Assembly: GCF_023684385.1 (NCBI RefSeq)
Contig: NZ_JAGSOJ010000002.1
Location: forward strand, 1,325,269 to 1,389,268
DNA: 64,000 nucleotides
Origin: Oceanirhabdus seepicola
GTDB lineage: Bacteria; Bacillota; Clostridia; Clostridiales; Clostridiaceae
Reading direction: 5' to 3'
Below are positions 15,990 through 24,668 of this stretch, in pieces (position 1 is the first letter of the stretch; each line of letters starts with the position of its first letter). The notes under the pieces are model-generated. The model was not told the origin of the DNA. It made no database searches and saw nothing but the letters and a program-made list of their open reading frames with translations. The translations under genes and the position numbers were made by a program.

Positions 15990-17033
15990 ATGTTACATTT
16001 CTTTAAAGAGGGCTCAAAGTTTGGGATTATTGATAGTAAGGGTAAAATTATAAAGAATGTGTATTTTGATAGAATTAGACCCCAGAGAGAAGGTAAGATG
16101 TTAACTTATAAAGGTGGAGTTTGGAGTTTTTTCGATGAAAAGGGTGAAAAAGAAATTGACATAAATCTTTTAGAGGTGTATTCCTTTTATGATAGTATGG
16201 CTCTTATTAGAGATGGTGTGGGATGTGGATATATAGATAAGGATTATAACAGAGTTATACCATGTATATTCGAAACAGCATTTGATTTTTCTAATGGAAA
16301 GGCTGTTGTAGAGGAACAACGAGGGTGGGGAGTAATTGATAAAAAAGGAAGATATATTGTAGTTCCATCATATGATTACCTTGGAGAGATTAATTGCGAA
16401 AGGGCATTATTCGAAAAAAATGAGAAAATTGGATTTATTAATAGTGATGGAGAAGTAATTGTAAAAGGGGTGTATGATGACGCATGTGATTTTAAAGAGG
16501 GTAAAGCATTTGTTAACTATAAAGAAAAGTGGGGAATAATCGATAAAAATGGAGAGGTGATTTTGAAACCATCTTTGGAGGAAAATGCTTTCTATAATGG
16601 AGATTATGGATTTAGTGAGGGATTTGCAGTTCATACATTTGATGGTAAAGCTGCATATTTGAATAGTGATGGGGAATTTGCCACAGCTTACAAATTCGAT
16701 TTTGGGAAGCGGTTTAGAGAAGGATACGCAGGAGTATGTGTTGAGGGTAAATGGAATTATGTTGATAAAAATTTTAAATACATCAGTGATAGATGGTTCC
16801 AGGGCGTTGGAGAGTTTAAAAATGGATTAGCGCCTATCAATTTAAATGGTAAATGGGGGTTTGTAAATAAAAAGGGTAACATTGTAATTGAGCCAGTTTA
16901 TGATGGGGTTGAAGCTTTTTCAGAAAATATTGCAAGAACCCTTAAAGGGGGTAAGGATGGGTTCATTAACAGAGATGGATATGAGATTTTTAGAGGGGCT
17001 GAAAAATGCGAATTACCTTACTATGTATTTTGA
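15990..17033 (+). CDS. WG-repeat beta-propeller-like protein
   Basis: 347 residues made almost wholly of WG repeats of about 35-45 residues. Clear units include GWGVIDKKGRYIVVPSYDYL, EKWGIIDKNGEVILKPSLEE and KWGFVNKKGNIVIEPVYDGV, with weaker ones between them. No signal peptide, so it is probably cytoplasmic. WG-repeat proteins are thought to form a propeller-like scaffold for protein contacts; no enzyme activity is implied. AGAGGTGATTTG precedes the ATG. It lies between two membrane proteins that both look like dead enzymes, so a scaffolding role for them is possible (inference). Confidence 0.88.
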   Translation: MLHFFKEGSKFGIIDSKGKIIKNVYFDRIRPQREGKMLTYKGGVWSFFDEKGEKEIDINLLEVYSFYDSMALIRDGVGCGYIDKDYNRVIPCIFETAFDFSNGKAVVEEQRGWGVIDKKGRYIVVPSYDYLGEINCERALFEKNEKIGFINSDGEVIVKGVYDDACDFKEGKAFVNYKEKWGIIDKNGEVILKPSLEENAFYNGDYGFSEGFAVHTFDGKAAYLNSDGEFATAYKFDFGKRFREGYAGVCVEGKWNYVDKNFKYISDRWFQGVGEFKNGLAPINLNGKWGFVNKKGNIVIEPVYDGVEAFSENIARTLKGGKDGFINRDGYEIFRGAEKCELPYYVF

Positions 17034-17188
17034 TTATATTATAAAATATCATTATGATATGATAAAATAAAGATATAAATTGTGATAAAAAAAGAGAATG
17101 TAGGGTGAAAAAATTAAATACGTAAGAAATTTATTGAAGATATATATCTAAGAAGTTTTAGGTATGTCTTTAATGATAGGAGAATGAT

Positions 17189-19753
17189 ATGAAAAATTAT
17201 TTTAATTTATCGTGGAAAAAAGTTTTAGATGAACTTAATGCAGATGAAATTCATGGATTAACTGATAGTGAAATTAATCTTCGAGAAGATGTTCATGGAG
17301 ATAATTATATTTATTATCCGAAAAATAATAGTTTTTTAAATGGAATCACTGGAATGGTATTGTCTCCATGGGCTTTATCATTGCTTATTCTGATAGCACT
17401 TAGTTTTTTTGGAAGTAATTATTCTTTGGCATTATATTTTTTTGGTTTATTTATTTTGTTTATGGTCATGTTTCTTGGTAAGGATAAGGAGAAATTTAAG
17501 TTAAAGAAGCAACTAGCAAACTTAAATAATAGTTCTGCAATTGTAATAAGAAGTGGTGTGAAAAAAAAGGTTTCTATTGGAGAGCTTGTAGTTGGGGATA
17601 TAGTGATTCTAACAAAAGGTAGTTTTGTACCGGCAGATATGAGATTGATACAGGCTAAATCTTTATTTATTAATGAACTAGCAGTTACTGGAGAAAACTA
17701 TCCTACTGAAAAATTTATTGAAAAGATTGATGATAAGAACCCTCCCTTGACACATATGAAGAATATGGTTTTTAGGTCAACTGTTGTTAGTAAAGGAGAA
17801 GGTTTAGGAGTTGTTATTGCAACTGGAATGGAATCTGAAATTGGAAAACTTGTGAAGTCAGTATTCTTTAAAGATGAGAATGAAGAAAATGAATATAGTA
17901 TAAAGAAAAGTTTGAATATTATTATGTTAGTGTCATTAGTTATGAGTGGTGTATTTTCATTGTTGAGATATCTTACAGGTAATGAGAATAACATTGTTGA
18001 AAGCATGTTACAATATATATTTATTTCAAACATCTCATTTCTTGCAATTTTATATATAGCATTTATCTATAGAAGTATTCTAAAACTTAAAGCAGATGGC
18101 ATAGAAGTTAATAATACTAATTCATTTTATGCTATGAAGGATATGGATACAATAATAATGGACAAGTATGATATGTTATCCAATCCATATTATTATGTAG
18201 GAGCAGTATATACAAATGATGAATATCTTTCAGTTACACAGATTGAAAGAGATAAAGATAGACAGAAAAAATTTGAGAGAATTAATGAAATTTCTTCAAG
18301 TTGCTGTACCTATTTCGAGGAAGAGGAATATCATAAGAAGTCAAAGGGGATTAAGCTTGAGTACTCTCTTCTTAGGTTTATTTTTAATATAGATATGAGA
18401 GCTCTGAACTTAAAAAGTAAAAATAAAGAGGTATTAACAATTCCATTTGATAAAGAAAGAAATATAAAAACAGTAGTTAGTAAAGTTGATAAAAAGGTAT
18501 ATAGAGCTGCATCTATAGGTGCATTAGATAAACTTTTAGAACGAAGTACTTCTTGGTATATGGATGGAATGGAAGTTCCAATGACAAATGAAGATCTTGA
18601 AAAAATTAAAAAAGCATCATATAAATTAGCACATAGCGGGTGTAGGATTCTAGGAGTTGCATATAGAAATTATAATTATCTTCCTTCTGAGGATGAGAAT
18701 GTTGAGAGTAACATGGTTTTTGTTGGAATGTGGGGTATGAAGGAAAGTATAGATACAGAAGCATTCGAATCTCTAGAGGTTCTTAAGAAAAACGAAGTTA
18801 AGGTAGTTTTGAAATGTGATGAAAATAAAATAGCAGCCACAACAATAGGTAGAGAACTAGGACTAGTGGATGAAGGCGTTACAGCTATTTCGGGACTTGA
18901 ACTTGAGTGTCTTTCAGAGAGTGAACTTAGAAAATTGTTGAATACATGTAGTGTTTATTCTCAGATTAATTCTTATCATAAAGAAGAGTTTACTAAAATA
19001 TTGAGTAATATGGGAAGGAATATACTCGGTATAGGAAGTAAGCTAAGAGATATTTCTTATCTTTTTAGAAGTAATCTAAAAGTTGCTTTTGGAGAGGATG
19101 TAAGTGAGATACTTAAAAAATCCAGCGATGTGTATATATCAAAGGGCAATATTAAGAGTTTGATGAAGGTTATGGGACACGGGTATAAATTAATAGAAAA
19201 ATTCTTTTTATATGAGAAAATGATAACTTTCGTTTTATCATTTATTTTATCTTGGTGTTTTATAAATGCTATTAATGGGTTTCAGTTTACTTATTTGACG
19301 GCTGTAATAAGTAATATTATTTTAATGATGAATGGAATTATTGTGATAAATGTTGCCAGCAATGTGAATAAGAAACCAAAAGTTGATAAAGGTATAAGGG
19401 GATATTATCTTTTTGGAAGTGTCATTATATGCGCATTAACTAGTGGATTATCAATGTTAGGTGAATGGCAAGGGGATATCAGTGCTAGTGATTCTATGAC
19501 TGTGATATTGTTGATATTTGCTATGCTTAGTCTATTCATGTTTATAAATCTTTCGGATTTGTTAAAGAATTTTAACTATCTGCTCATGTTTTTATTAGAG
19601 GGGATGGTTGTTTTAAGTTTCTTTGCACTTGAAAGTGGGAAGAAAGTATTAGGGATAGCTCTTAATAATATGGAAATAGGGGTAGTTACTATAATAACTT
19701 TGGTTGTTTTCGCAATTATAAATATTATTATTAAGATGAGTATTAAGAAATAA
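17189..19753 (+). CDS. P-type ATPase homologue lacking the catalytic motifs
   Basis: 854 residues with the full domain order of a P2-type (calcium/cation) ATPase: N-terminal domain, actuator, membrane helices, phosphorylation and nucleotide domains, C-terminal helices. The catalytic signatures are eroded. TGES is TGEN (167-170), DKTGTLT is DKYDMLS (325-331, aspartate kept, threonine and TGT lost), the KGAxE motif is IGALD (443-447), the TGD motif is KCD (542-544), and TGDGVND is GIGSKLRD (614-621). The frame is nonetheless intact, which argues for selection on a non-catalytic role rather than recent decay. AGGAGAATGAT precedes the ATG. Pumping activity is unlikely. Confidence 0.8.
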   Translation: MKNYFNLSWKKVLDELNADEIHGLTDSEINLREDVHGDNYIYYPKNNSFLNGITGMVLSPWALSLLILIALSFFGSNYSLALYFFGLFILFMVMFLGKDKEKFKLKKQLANLNNSSAIVIRSGVKKKVSIGELVVGDIVILTKGSFVPADMRLIQAKSLFINELAVTGENYPTEKFIEKIDDKNPPLTHMKNMVFRSTVVSKGEGLGVVIATGMESEIGKLVKSVFFKDENEENEYSIKKSLNIIMLVSLVMSGVFSLLRYLTGNENNIVESMLQYIFISNISFLAILYIAFIYRSILKLKADGIEVNNTNSFYAMKDMDTIIMDKYDMLSNPYYYVGAVYTNDEYLSVTQIERDKDRQKKFERINEISSSCCTYFEEEEYHKKSKGIKLEYSLLRFIFNIDMRALNLKSKNKEVLTIPFDKERNIKTVVSKVDKKVYRAASIGALDKLLERSTSWYMDGMEVPMTNEDLEKIKKASYKLAHSGCRILGVAYRNYNYLPSEDENVESNMVFVGMWGMKESIDTEAFESLEVLKKNEVKVVLKCDENKIAATTIGRELGLVDEGVTAISGLELECLSESELRKLLNTCSVYSQINSYHKEEFTKILSNMGRNILGIGSKLRDISYLFRSNLKVAFGEDVSEILKKSSDVYISKGNIKSLMKVMGHGYKLIEKFFLYEKMITFVLSFILSWCFINAINGFQFTYLTAVISNIILMMNGIIVINVASNVNKKPKVDKGIRGYYLFGSVIICALTSGLSMLGEWQGDISASDSMTVILLIFAMLSLFMFINLSDLLKNFNYLLMFLLEGMVVLSFFALESGKKVLGIALNNMEIGVVTIITLVVFAIINIIIKMSIKK

Positions 19754-19952
19754 GGAGATTCAGATAGTATTTCAAAGTTTTGTTTATATCTTATATAATG
19801 TTCTATCCCTTTTGAATTTCTTGAATAAAATAAGTTTTCAAATAAGAAATTAATAGGTAGCTAGAATATACCACAAAAGTCTCTCATATATTATAGTAAT
19901 AAATTACATACTTGTTTTCCTTAATGAGTAATGTGAAAAAGGGGGGGGCTTT

Positions 19953-20225
19953 TTGGAATTCACATATCAGGGGATAGCTCTTATACCAGTTGTTACAATT
20001 TTAGTTGATATAATCAAGAGAACAGGAGTATCAAGCAAATTTCTTCCTCTTATATCCTTAGGAATAGGGATTATTTTTGGAATTATATTTGTTAGCAATG
20101 GGGACATTAAGAACGGGATTTTAGCAGGAGTTGTTATAGGCATAAGTGCAAGTGGACTGTATTCTAATGGAAAAGAGGTTATGAAAGGGGTACGTAGTAT
20201 TCAAGAATCCAGAAAAAATAAATAG
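19953..20225 (+). CDS. Holin-like small membrane protein
   Basis: 90 residues with about three hydrophobic segments (IALIPVVTILVDIIKRTGV, FLPLISLGIGIIFGIIFVSN, GILAGVVIGISASGLYSNGK) and a basic tail, the layout of phage-type holins. Holins form membrane holes that let cytoplasmic cell-wall hydrolases out. No lysis gene is adjacent, so this may be a domesticated copy. The start is TTG at 19953. The ribosome binding site is a run of eight Gs (19941-19948), unusual in this AT-rich genome. A methionine-free TTG start is supported by the reading frame beginning there. Confidence 0.6.
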   Translation: MEFTYQGIALIPVVTILVDIIKRTGVSSKFLPLISLGIGIIFGIIFVSNGDIKNGILAGVVIGISASGLYSNGKEVMKGVRSIQESRKNK

Positions 20226-20290
20226 CATGTTTATAGAATATGTTATGTGGCAATAATTAATAGGTGTTGAAATAGTCATGGAGGAATATT

Positions 20291-21619
20291 ATGAAGAGTG
20301 ATGAATTCTATGGCAAGCCTATGGTTATTGCCGCTTTTTTCTTTAATATGGGTGGTTTGCTTTACTTATTAGAACAGAAAAATATAGTCATATTCGGTGT
20401 TATGTTGTTGGGGAACATAATAGGAATATATATTGTTTCATATAGGAAAAAAGCAGTTGTTCTATTATTAATAATGATATGTGGTTTTTTTAATGTGAGA
20501 ACTTATTTTAAGGTGTTTTTACCCAATGATATATATGATAAGATAGTTATCACAAATAAAACTCTTAAGTATACTGAAGGTGAGATAAGAGGCAAGAAGG
20601 TTTTGTTATGGTGTACTAATAATTTGGATATTGGTGAAAAAGTTATAATAATGGGTGATTTCACATATTCTCCCGATTATCAAAGAGGATATGTTGGAGA
20701 ATATGAAGTTTATAGAATGAAGAATAATGGGTATGCTCTTCTTCATTGGAGTAATAAGATGGTTGAGGGGATAAGGGAAAGACTTAAGAATATATTATCC
20801 AAAGAAGCATATGGATATGTGAACGCTATGGCTTTGGGGAATAGAACGTACATGGATAATGAGGAAACTGAGATGCTAAAGAGATTAGGAATAATACACA
20901 TTTTAGCTGTTTCAGGATTACATATGATAATAATATTTAATATAATTGGAAGTGTCATAAAAAAATCATCTATAGTTTTGTCTGTTTGTATGGTATATAC
21001 ATTTATTATAGGGTCACCGCCCTCAGCCTTGAGGGCGGTATTTATGTTAATTGTATTTGCCTTTGGAAAGAAGATTATAAGAACCTATGATAATGCATCA
21101 GCACTAGCTTTTTCTAGTATTATTATTCTTTTATATAGGCCTTATTATCTTTTTAATACATCATATCATCTATCTTTTTTTGCATTGATTGGTATAGTAA
21201 TATTCTCAAAAAAGATAAAGGAATGTATGCTTTTTTTCCCAATATGGTTAAGTAAGAGTTTATCATTGATTTTAAGTGCACAAGTCTTAGTTATTCCTTA
21301 TACAGCCATGATGTTTAATGAAGTTAATCTTGGGGTATTTCTTGGTAATCTTATAATTGCTCCTTTTGGAATAATGGTAATAGTCTTTTCATTCATACTA
21401 GTGTTTTTATGTAAAATACCGTTATTTGGGGAGTTAATAGGTGAAATATATAATTTGACTATAATGATTTTTAGGTTTATTTCGAATTACTTAAGTAAAT
21501 ACTCTCATATGGTCTTAATGGTGGATAATAATTATGCTATACTTTATTTAGCGATATTTTTTTTAATGATATATCTCTATCATATACACAAACGTGTGGA
21601 AGATAGAATGTTGACATGA
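20291..21619 (+). CDS. comEC: ComEC/Rec2-like competence membrane protein, lacking the hydrolase domain
   Basis: 442 residues. An N-terminal membrane part and OB-like region (DUF4131, about 1-165) are followed by the Competence domain with ILAVSGLHMIIIFNIIG near 208-224 and SPPSALRAVFMLIV near 243-256, both family hallmarks. ComEC forms the inner-membrane channel for incoming single-stranded DNA. The C-terminal metallo-beta-lactamase-like domain of the long form is missing: about 440 residues against roughly 750 in Bacillus. Its stop overlaps the upstream reading of holA. A GC-rich perfect hairpin lies inside the coding region at 21016-21039. Confidence 0.87.
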   Translation: MKSDEFYGKPMVIAAFFFNMGGLLYLLEQKNIVIFGVMLLGNIIGIYIVSYRKKAVVLLLIMICGFFNVRTYFKVFLPNDIYDKIVITNKTLKYTEGEIRGKKVLLWCTNNLDIGEKVIIMGDFTYSPDYQRGYVGEYEVYRMKNNGYALLHWSNKMVEGIRERLKNILSKEAYGYVNAMALGNRTYMDNEETEMLKRLGIIHILAVSGLHMIIIFNIIGSVIKKSSIVLSVCMVYTFIIGSPPSALRAVFMLIVFAFGKKIIRTYDNASALAFSSIIILLYRPYYLFNTSYHLSFFALIGIVIFSKKIKECMLFFPIWLSKSLSLILSAQVLVIPYTAMMFNEVNLGVFLGNLIIAPFGIMVIVFSFILVFLCKIPLFGELIGEIYNLTIMIFRFISNYLSKYSHMVLMVDNNYAILYLAIFFLMIYLYHIHKRVEDRMLT

Positions 21620-21633
21620 GAGGTGCAGATGAA

Positions 21634-22659
21634 ATGATAGATGTTGAAGCGTTTAAAAGTAAGATTCAAAAAGGGAAATTTGATAATTGTTATATTTTTG
21701 CTGGAAGTGATGAAAGGGTAATAAAAGAGTGTGTTAATATGATCATAAATGCTAATTTGAGAGAGGATGAGAAAAGTTTTAATCTCAATAGATATGATGG
21801 AGAAAAGACAACCTTTGATGAAATATTCACTTCAAGTGAAACAATGCCGTTTATGAGTAATGTGAGAGTGGTAGAAGTATTTAGGGCAAATTTCTTTAGA
21901 GATAGTGAGAAGGACAATAGATCGAAGTCATTGGTGGAGGATTTACAGAAATATGCTGGTAATATCCCTAAAAATACTATACTAATTTTTTATTATATAT
22001 ATAAAGATACAAGAGAGAAGCCAAGTAAGAAACTTTCTAAGTTTAAGAAAAATTCCACAATAGTGACGGTTGGAAAGTTAAAAGGAGCAGCACTTCAGAA
22101 AAAAGTGAAAGATGTGTTTAATTCAAAAGGTGGAAAAATTGAAAGAAGTGATCTTAATTTTTTCTGCTCTATGGTTGAAAATGATATGGAGATTATCAAT
22201 AATGAGATAGATAAGCTAATTGCTTATACTAATGGAGAAGCAATAACAAGAAAAGATATAGAAAAGTTAGTTCCATCTAAGAGTGATAATGATATTTTCA
22301 ATTTAGTGGATTACCTATCTCAAAAAAAGATAAAAGAAGCTATCGAGATATATAATGAACTGATATTTAAAGGGGAAAAACCTACATCAATACTAAGAAT
22401 GATACAGAGACAATATAGTATGATATTGAAGATAAAGCTTCTTTATCAGAAGGGTAAGAGGAATGATGAGATTTCAAGAGAATTAGGACTGCATCCTTAT
22501 ATATGTGAAAAGATGGGCATTCAGAGTAAAAAATTTAAAAATGAGAGTTTAAGAAAAATATTAGATTTGAGTTTGAAGCTTGAAAGAACTCTTAAATCAA
22601 GCACTATTGATTCTAACATTGAGATGGAAATGTTTATGATAAAAACCCTCAGGGTTTAA
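21634..22659 (+). CDS. holA: DNA polymerase III subunit delta (HolA)
   Basis: 341 residues from the chosen start, MIDVEAFKSKIQKGKFDNCY. Delta is the clamp-loader subunit that opens the sliding clamp. The N-terminal AAA-type fold (CYIFAGSDERVIKECVN), the NTILIFYYIYKD-like strand and the C-terminal collar (KPTSILRMIQRQYSMILKIK) match the family. An ATG at 21616 overlaps the comEC stop, but GAGAGGTG lies ten bases before the ATG at 21634, which better fits translation and the family N-terminus. comEC-holA-rpsT is a widely conserved order in Firmicutes. Confidence 0.92.
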   Translation: MIDVEAFKSKIQKGKFDNCYIFAGSDERVIKECVNMIINANLREDEKSFNLNRYDGEKTTFDEIFTSSETMPFMSNVRVVEVFRANFFRDSEKDNRSKSLVEDLQKYAGNIPKNTILIFYYIYKDTREKPSKKLSKFKKNSTIVTVGKLKGAALQKKVKDVFNSKGGKIERSDLNFFCSMVENDMEIINNEIDKLIAYTNGEAITRKDIEKLVPSKSDNDIFNLVDYLSQKKIKEAIEIYNELIFKGEKPTSILRMIQRQYSMILKIKLLYQKGKRNDEISRELGLHPYICEKMGIQSKKFKNESLRKILDLSLKLERTLKSSTIDSNIEMEMFMIKTLRV

Positions 22660-22662
22660 AAG

Positions 22663-22746
22663 CAATGGAGAAGGGTGAATTGAGAATGGAAAAAGATTGA
22701 CATTTCACTTCGTGAAATTTTAATCTTTTTATTCTTAAGTTTGCCA
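22663..22746. repeat. Family 1 palindromic repeat, partial copy G
   Basis: GAGAAGGGTGAATTGAGAATGGA at the left resembles the ends of other family 1 copies. The hairpin with arms ATTTCAC and GTGAAAT resembles ATTTCTC/GAGAAAT in copy D. It ends within the holA-rpsT gap, without the large inner palindrome. Confidence 0.5.
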
Positions 22747-22815
22747 GTTCCTTTAAGCTCTTTGCTATCAATTCTAAAATCGCAATTTTCTAAATAATAA
22801 AATAATATAAATAAA

Positions 22816-22838
22816 AAAACAGCTAAATTAGCTGTTTT
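22816..22838 (-). terminator. Terminator of rpsT
   Basis: AAAACAGCTAA and TTAGCTGTTTT form a near-perfect stem. A- and T-runs on both sides make it suitable for both strands; it lies 9 bases beyond the rpsT stop. Confidence 0.8.
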
Positions 22839-22846
22839 TATTTATA

Positions 22847-23110
22847 TTAAGCCATTTTACTTAGCTTAGCTGCTAGTTTAGATTTTCTGTTAGCTGCATT
22901 GTTCTTATGTAAGATACCTTTGCTAGCCGCCATATCTAATGCTTTAACAGCGCTTTTGAAGTTTGCTGCTGCTTCTTCTTTGTTTCCAGCTTCGATTGAA
23001 GCGTTTAACTTCTTAAGTGTAGTTTTAAGAGCAGACTTAATCATTGTATTTCTAAGAGTTTTAGTTTCAGTAACTCTAATTCTCTTCTTAGCTGATAATG
23101 AATGTGCCAT
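22847..23110 (-). CDS. rpsT: Ribosomal protein S20
   Basis: 87 residues from the start [20 protein letters not shown]. An in-frame ATG lies 17 codons further upstream, but AAAGGTGGTGAAACA directly before the ATG at 23110 and the standard S20 N-terminus fix this start. S20 binds the 5' domain of 16S rRNA in the small subunit. The protein is lysine- and alanine-rich and fully helical, as expected. It is transcribed opposite to holA and gpr. A roughly 90-base leader follows its promoter at 23208-23236. Confidence 0.96.
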   Translation of the reverse strand: MAHSLSAKKRIRVTETKTLRNTMIKSALKTTLKKLNASIEAGNKEEAAANFKSAVKALDMAASKGILHKNNAANRKSKLAAKLSKMA

Positions 23111-23207
23111 TGTTTCACCACCTTTACATATATTAAAATGAAAACGTTGATTTAACAACAACCCGTATCAAGTCTTTTGAATAATCATCGTGTTTTCAAC
23201 ACTGATT

Positions 23208-23236
23208 ATTATAGCATTAAAGTTATTACACTGCAA
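23208..23236 (-). promoter_or_regulatory. Promoter of rpsT
   Basis: On the minus strand TTGCAG (23236-23231), 17-base spacer, TATAAT (23213-23208). Confidence 0.7.
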
Positions 23237-23293
23237 GTGTTAAGTATAAAATATAGAATATTAATTAAAATAAATATAAGAATAACTATATAT

Positions 23294-23370
23294 AAAAGAA
23301 CAAAGAATAGAGAAAAAAGAATAAATATCGTTGATATTCTTCATTCTTCAGAATATCAACGATATATTTA
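23294..23370. repeat. Dispersed repeat, family 2, copy I
   Basis: AAAAGAACAAAGAATAGAG leads into a perfect 16-base hairpin, ATATCGTTGATATTCT (23325-23340) with AGAATATCAACGATAT (23350-23365). Its 25-base core is found in reverse orientation at 38620-38644, and a related copy is at 43107-43192. Non-coding. Confidence 0.7.
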
Positions 23371-23393
23371 AAGGCTATTTGATGGAAGTAGAA

Positions 23394-23552
23394 GGGTTTT
23401 TAAAATAAATATATAGTCAAAGATGTTACTTGTTTTTTTCCAGTGACAAGGCGATGAGTGACCTGAATAGCAAGGTTTTATATGGGTTCCATCAAGGTCG
23501 TCAAAGGGAAAATAGAAGTGACATATTGACGAATTATTTATTTTAAAGTCCC
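23394..23552. mobile_element. MITE-like element with 45-48 base terminal inverted repeats
   Basis: The 159-base stretch starts GGGTTTTTAAAATAAAT, and its other end read inward starts GGGACTTTAAAATAAAT. The similarity continues inward for about 45 bases (GTCAA, ATGTTACTT/ATGTCACTT, TTTTCC). The middle contains AGTGACAAGGCGATGAGTGA and TTCCATCAAGG. It has no coding capacity. Terminal inverted repeats with a short unique core are the form of a non-autonomous transposable element; no target duplication was clear. Confidence 0.55.
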
Positions 23553-23591
23553 TAAAGTTAACTTTATATAATTAAAGAAAGGAGTAAAATA

Positions 23592-24566
23592 ATGATAAAT
23601 ATTAGAACTGATTTAGCATTAGAAGCTAAGGAACTCTACAGTGAGAAGACTACCAGTAGGCTAGAAGGTGTAAATGTTAATGAATTTGAAGAAGAGGATA
23701 TAAAAATAACAGAGGTAAAAATCACAAATCAGGCCGGCGAAAAGGCAATGGGTAAACCAAAAGGTACATATATTACTATGGAAATTCCACCCTTTGTTCA
23801 GTATGATGGTGAAGCTATGGAGGAAGCTGCTCAGGTATTGGCAAAGCAATTAGAACCACTTGTTAAAGTTGAAAAAAACCAAACGGTTCTAGTTGTTGGT
23901 CTTGGTAACTGGAATATAGTCTCTGATGCTGTGGGACCTAAGGTAGTAGAAAAAATAATGATAACAAGGCATTTAATGCAACTTGTTCCTGATGAGATTG
24001 ATGAGAATATAAGACCAGTATGTGGTATTTCTCCTGGAGTGCTTGGACTTACTGGTATGGAAACTGGAGAGATATTAAAAGGAATTGTTGAAAAGATAAA
24101 GCCAAGTTTAGTGGTGGCAATAGATGCACTTGCCTCTAGAAAAATGCACAGAGTAAACAGAACAATTCAAATTAGTAATACAGGTATATCTCCTGGAGGT
24201 GGAATTGGGAATAACCGAATGAAAATAAATGAAGAAGCCCTTGGTGTGCCAGTAATAGCTATTGGAGTACCAACAGTTGTTCATGCTGCAACAATAGCAT
24301 ATGATACTATTAATTTGGTTCTTAATCAAATAAAAGAATTCTCTAAAGCAGAAGAGAATTTCTATAGTTTTCTTGGAAATATTGGAGATGCAGAAAAAGA
24401 GAGAATGATTAAAGATATATTAAATCCTTATGTTGGAAATTTAATGGTAACACCAAAGGATGTAGATATGACAATTGAGTCTATGGCGAAGATTATAGCC
24501 AACGGTTTAAATATTTCATTACAACCTGCACTCACATTAGATGATATAAATACTTACTTGAGCTAA
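23592..24566 (+). CDS. gpr: Germination protease GPR
   Basis: 324 residues. GPR is an aspartic-type spore protease that degrades small acid-soluble proteins when a spore germinates. It is made as a zymogen and trims its own N-terminus; IRTDLALEAKE at 3-13 fits the conserved start of the mature or near-mature enzyme. TVLVVGLGNWNIVSDAVGP near 99-117 and VVAIDALASRKMHRVNRTIQ near 173-192 are family blocks, and SPGGGIGNNR follows near 200. An AAAGGAG ribosome binding site precedes the ATG. Upstream is a MITE-like element; downstream come the spoIIP genes, the usual gpr-spoIIP order. Confidence 0.95.
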   Translation: MINIRTDLALEAKELYSEKTTSRLEGVNVNEFEEEDIKITEVKITNQAGEKAMGKPKGTYITMEIPPFVQYDGEAMEEAAQVLAKQLEPLVKVEKNQTVLVVGLGNWNIVSDAVGPKVVEKIMITRHLMQLVPDEIDENIRPVCGISPGVLGLTGMETGEILKGIVEKIKPSLVVAIDALASRKMHRVNRTIQISNTGISPGGGIGNNRMKINEEALGVPVIAIGVPTVVHAATIAYDTINLVLNQIKEFSKAEENFYSFLGNIGDAEKERMIKDILNPYVGNLMVTPKDVDMTIESMAKIIANGLNISLQPALTLDDINTYLS

Positions 24567-24668
24567 AATTTCTATTCTAAAAATGCCCTCTTCAACATAC
24601 CATGTTTTATAGAGAAAGTTTACTTCCGAATAAAAAGATGGTTAGCCGTGCTGAAGGAGGGTGTTTAC

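Noticed and set aside
23177..23371. Plus-strand frame of 64 codons upstream of gpr
   Set aside because: It overlaps the rpsT promoter and a family 2 hairpin; its composition is that of AT-rich non-coding DNA.
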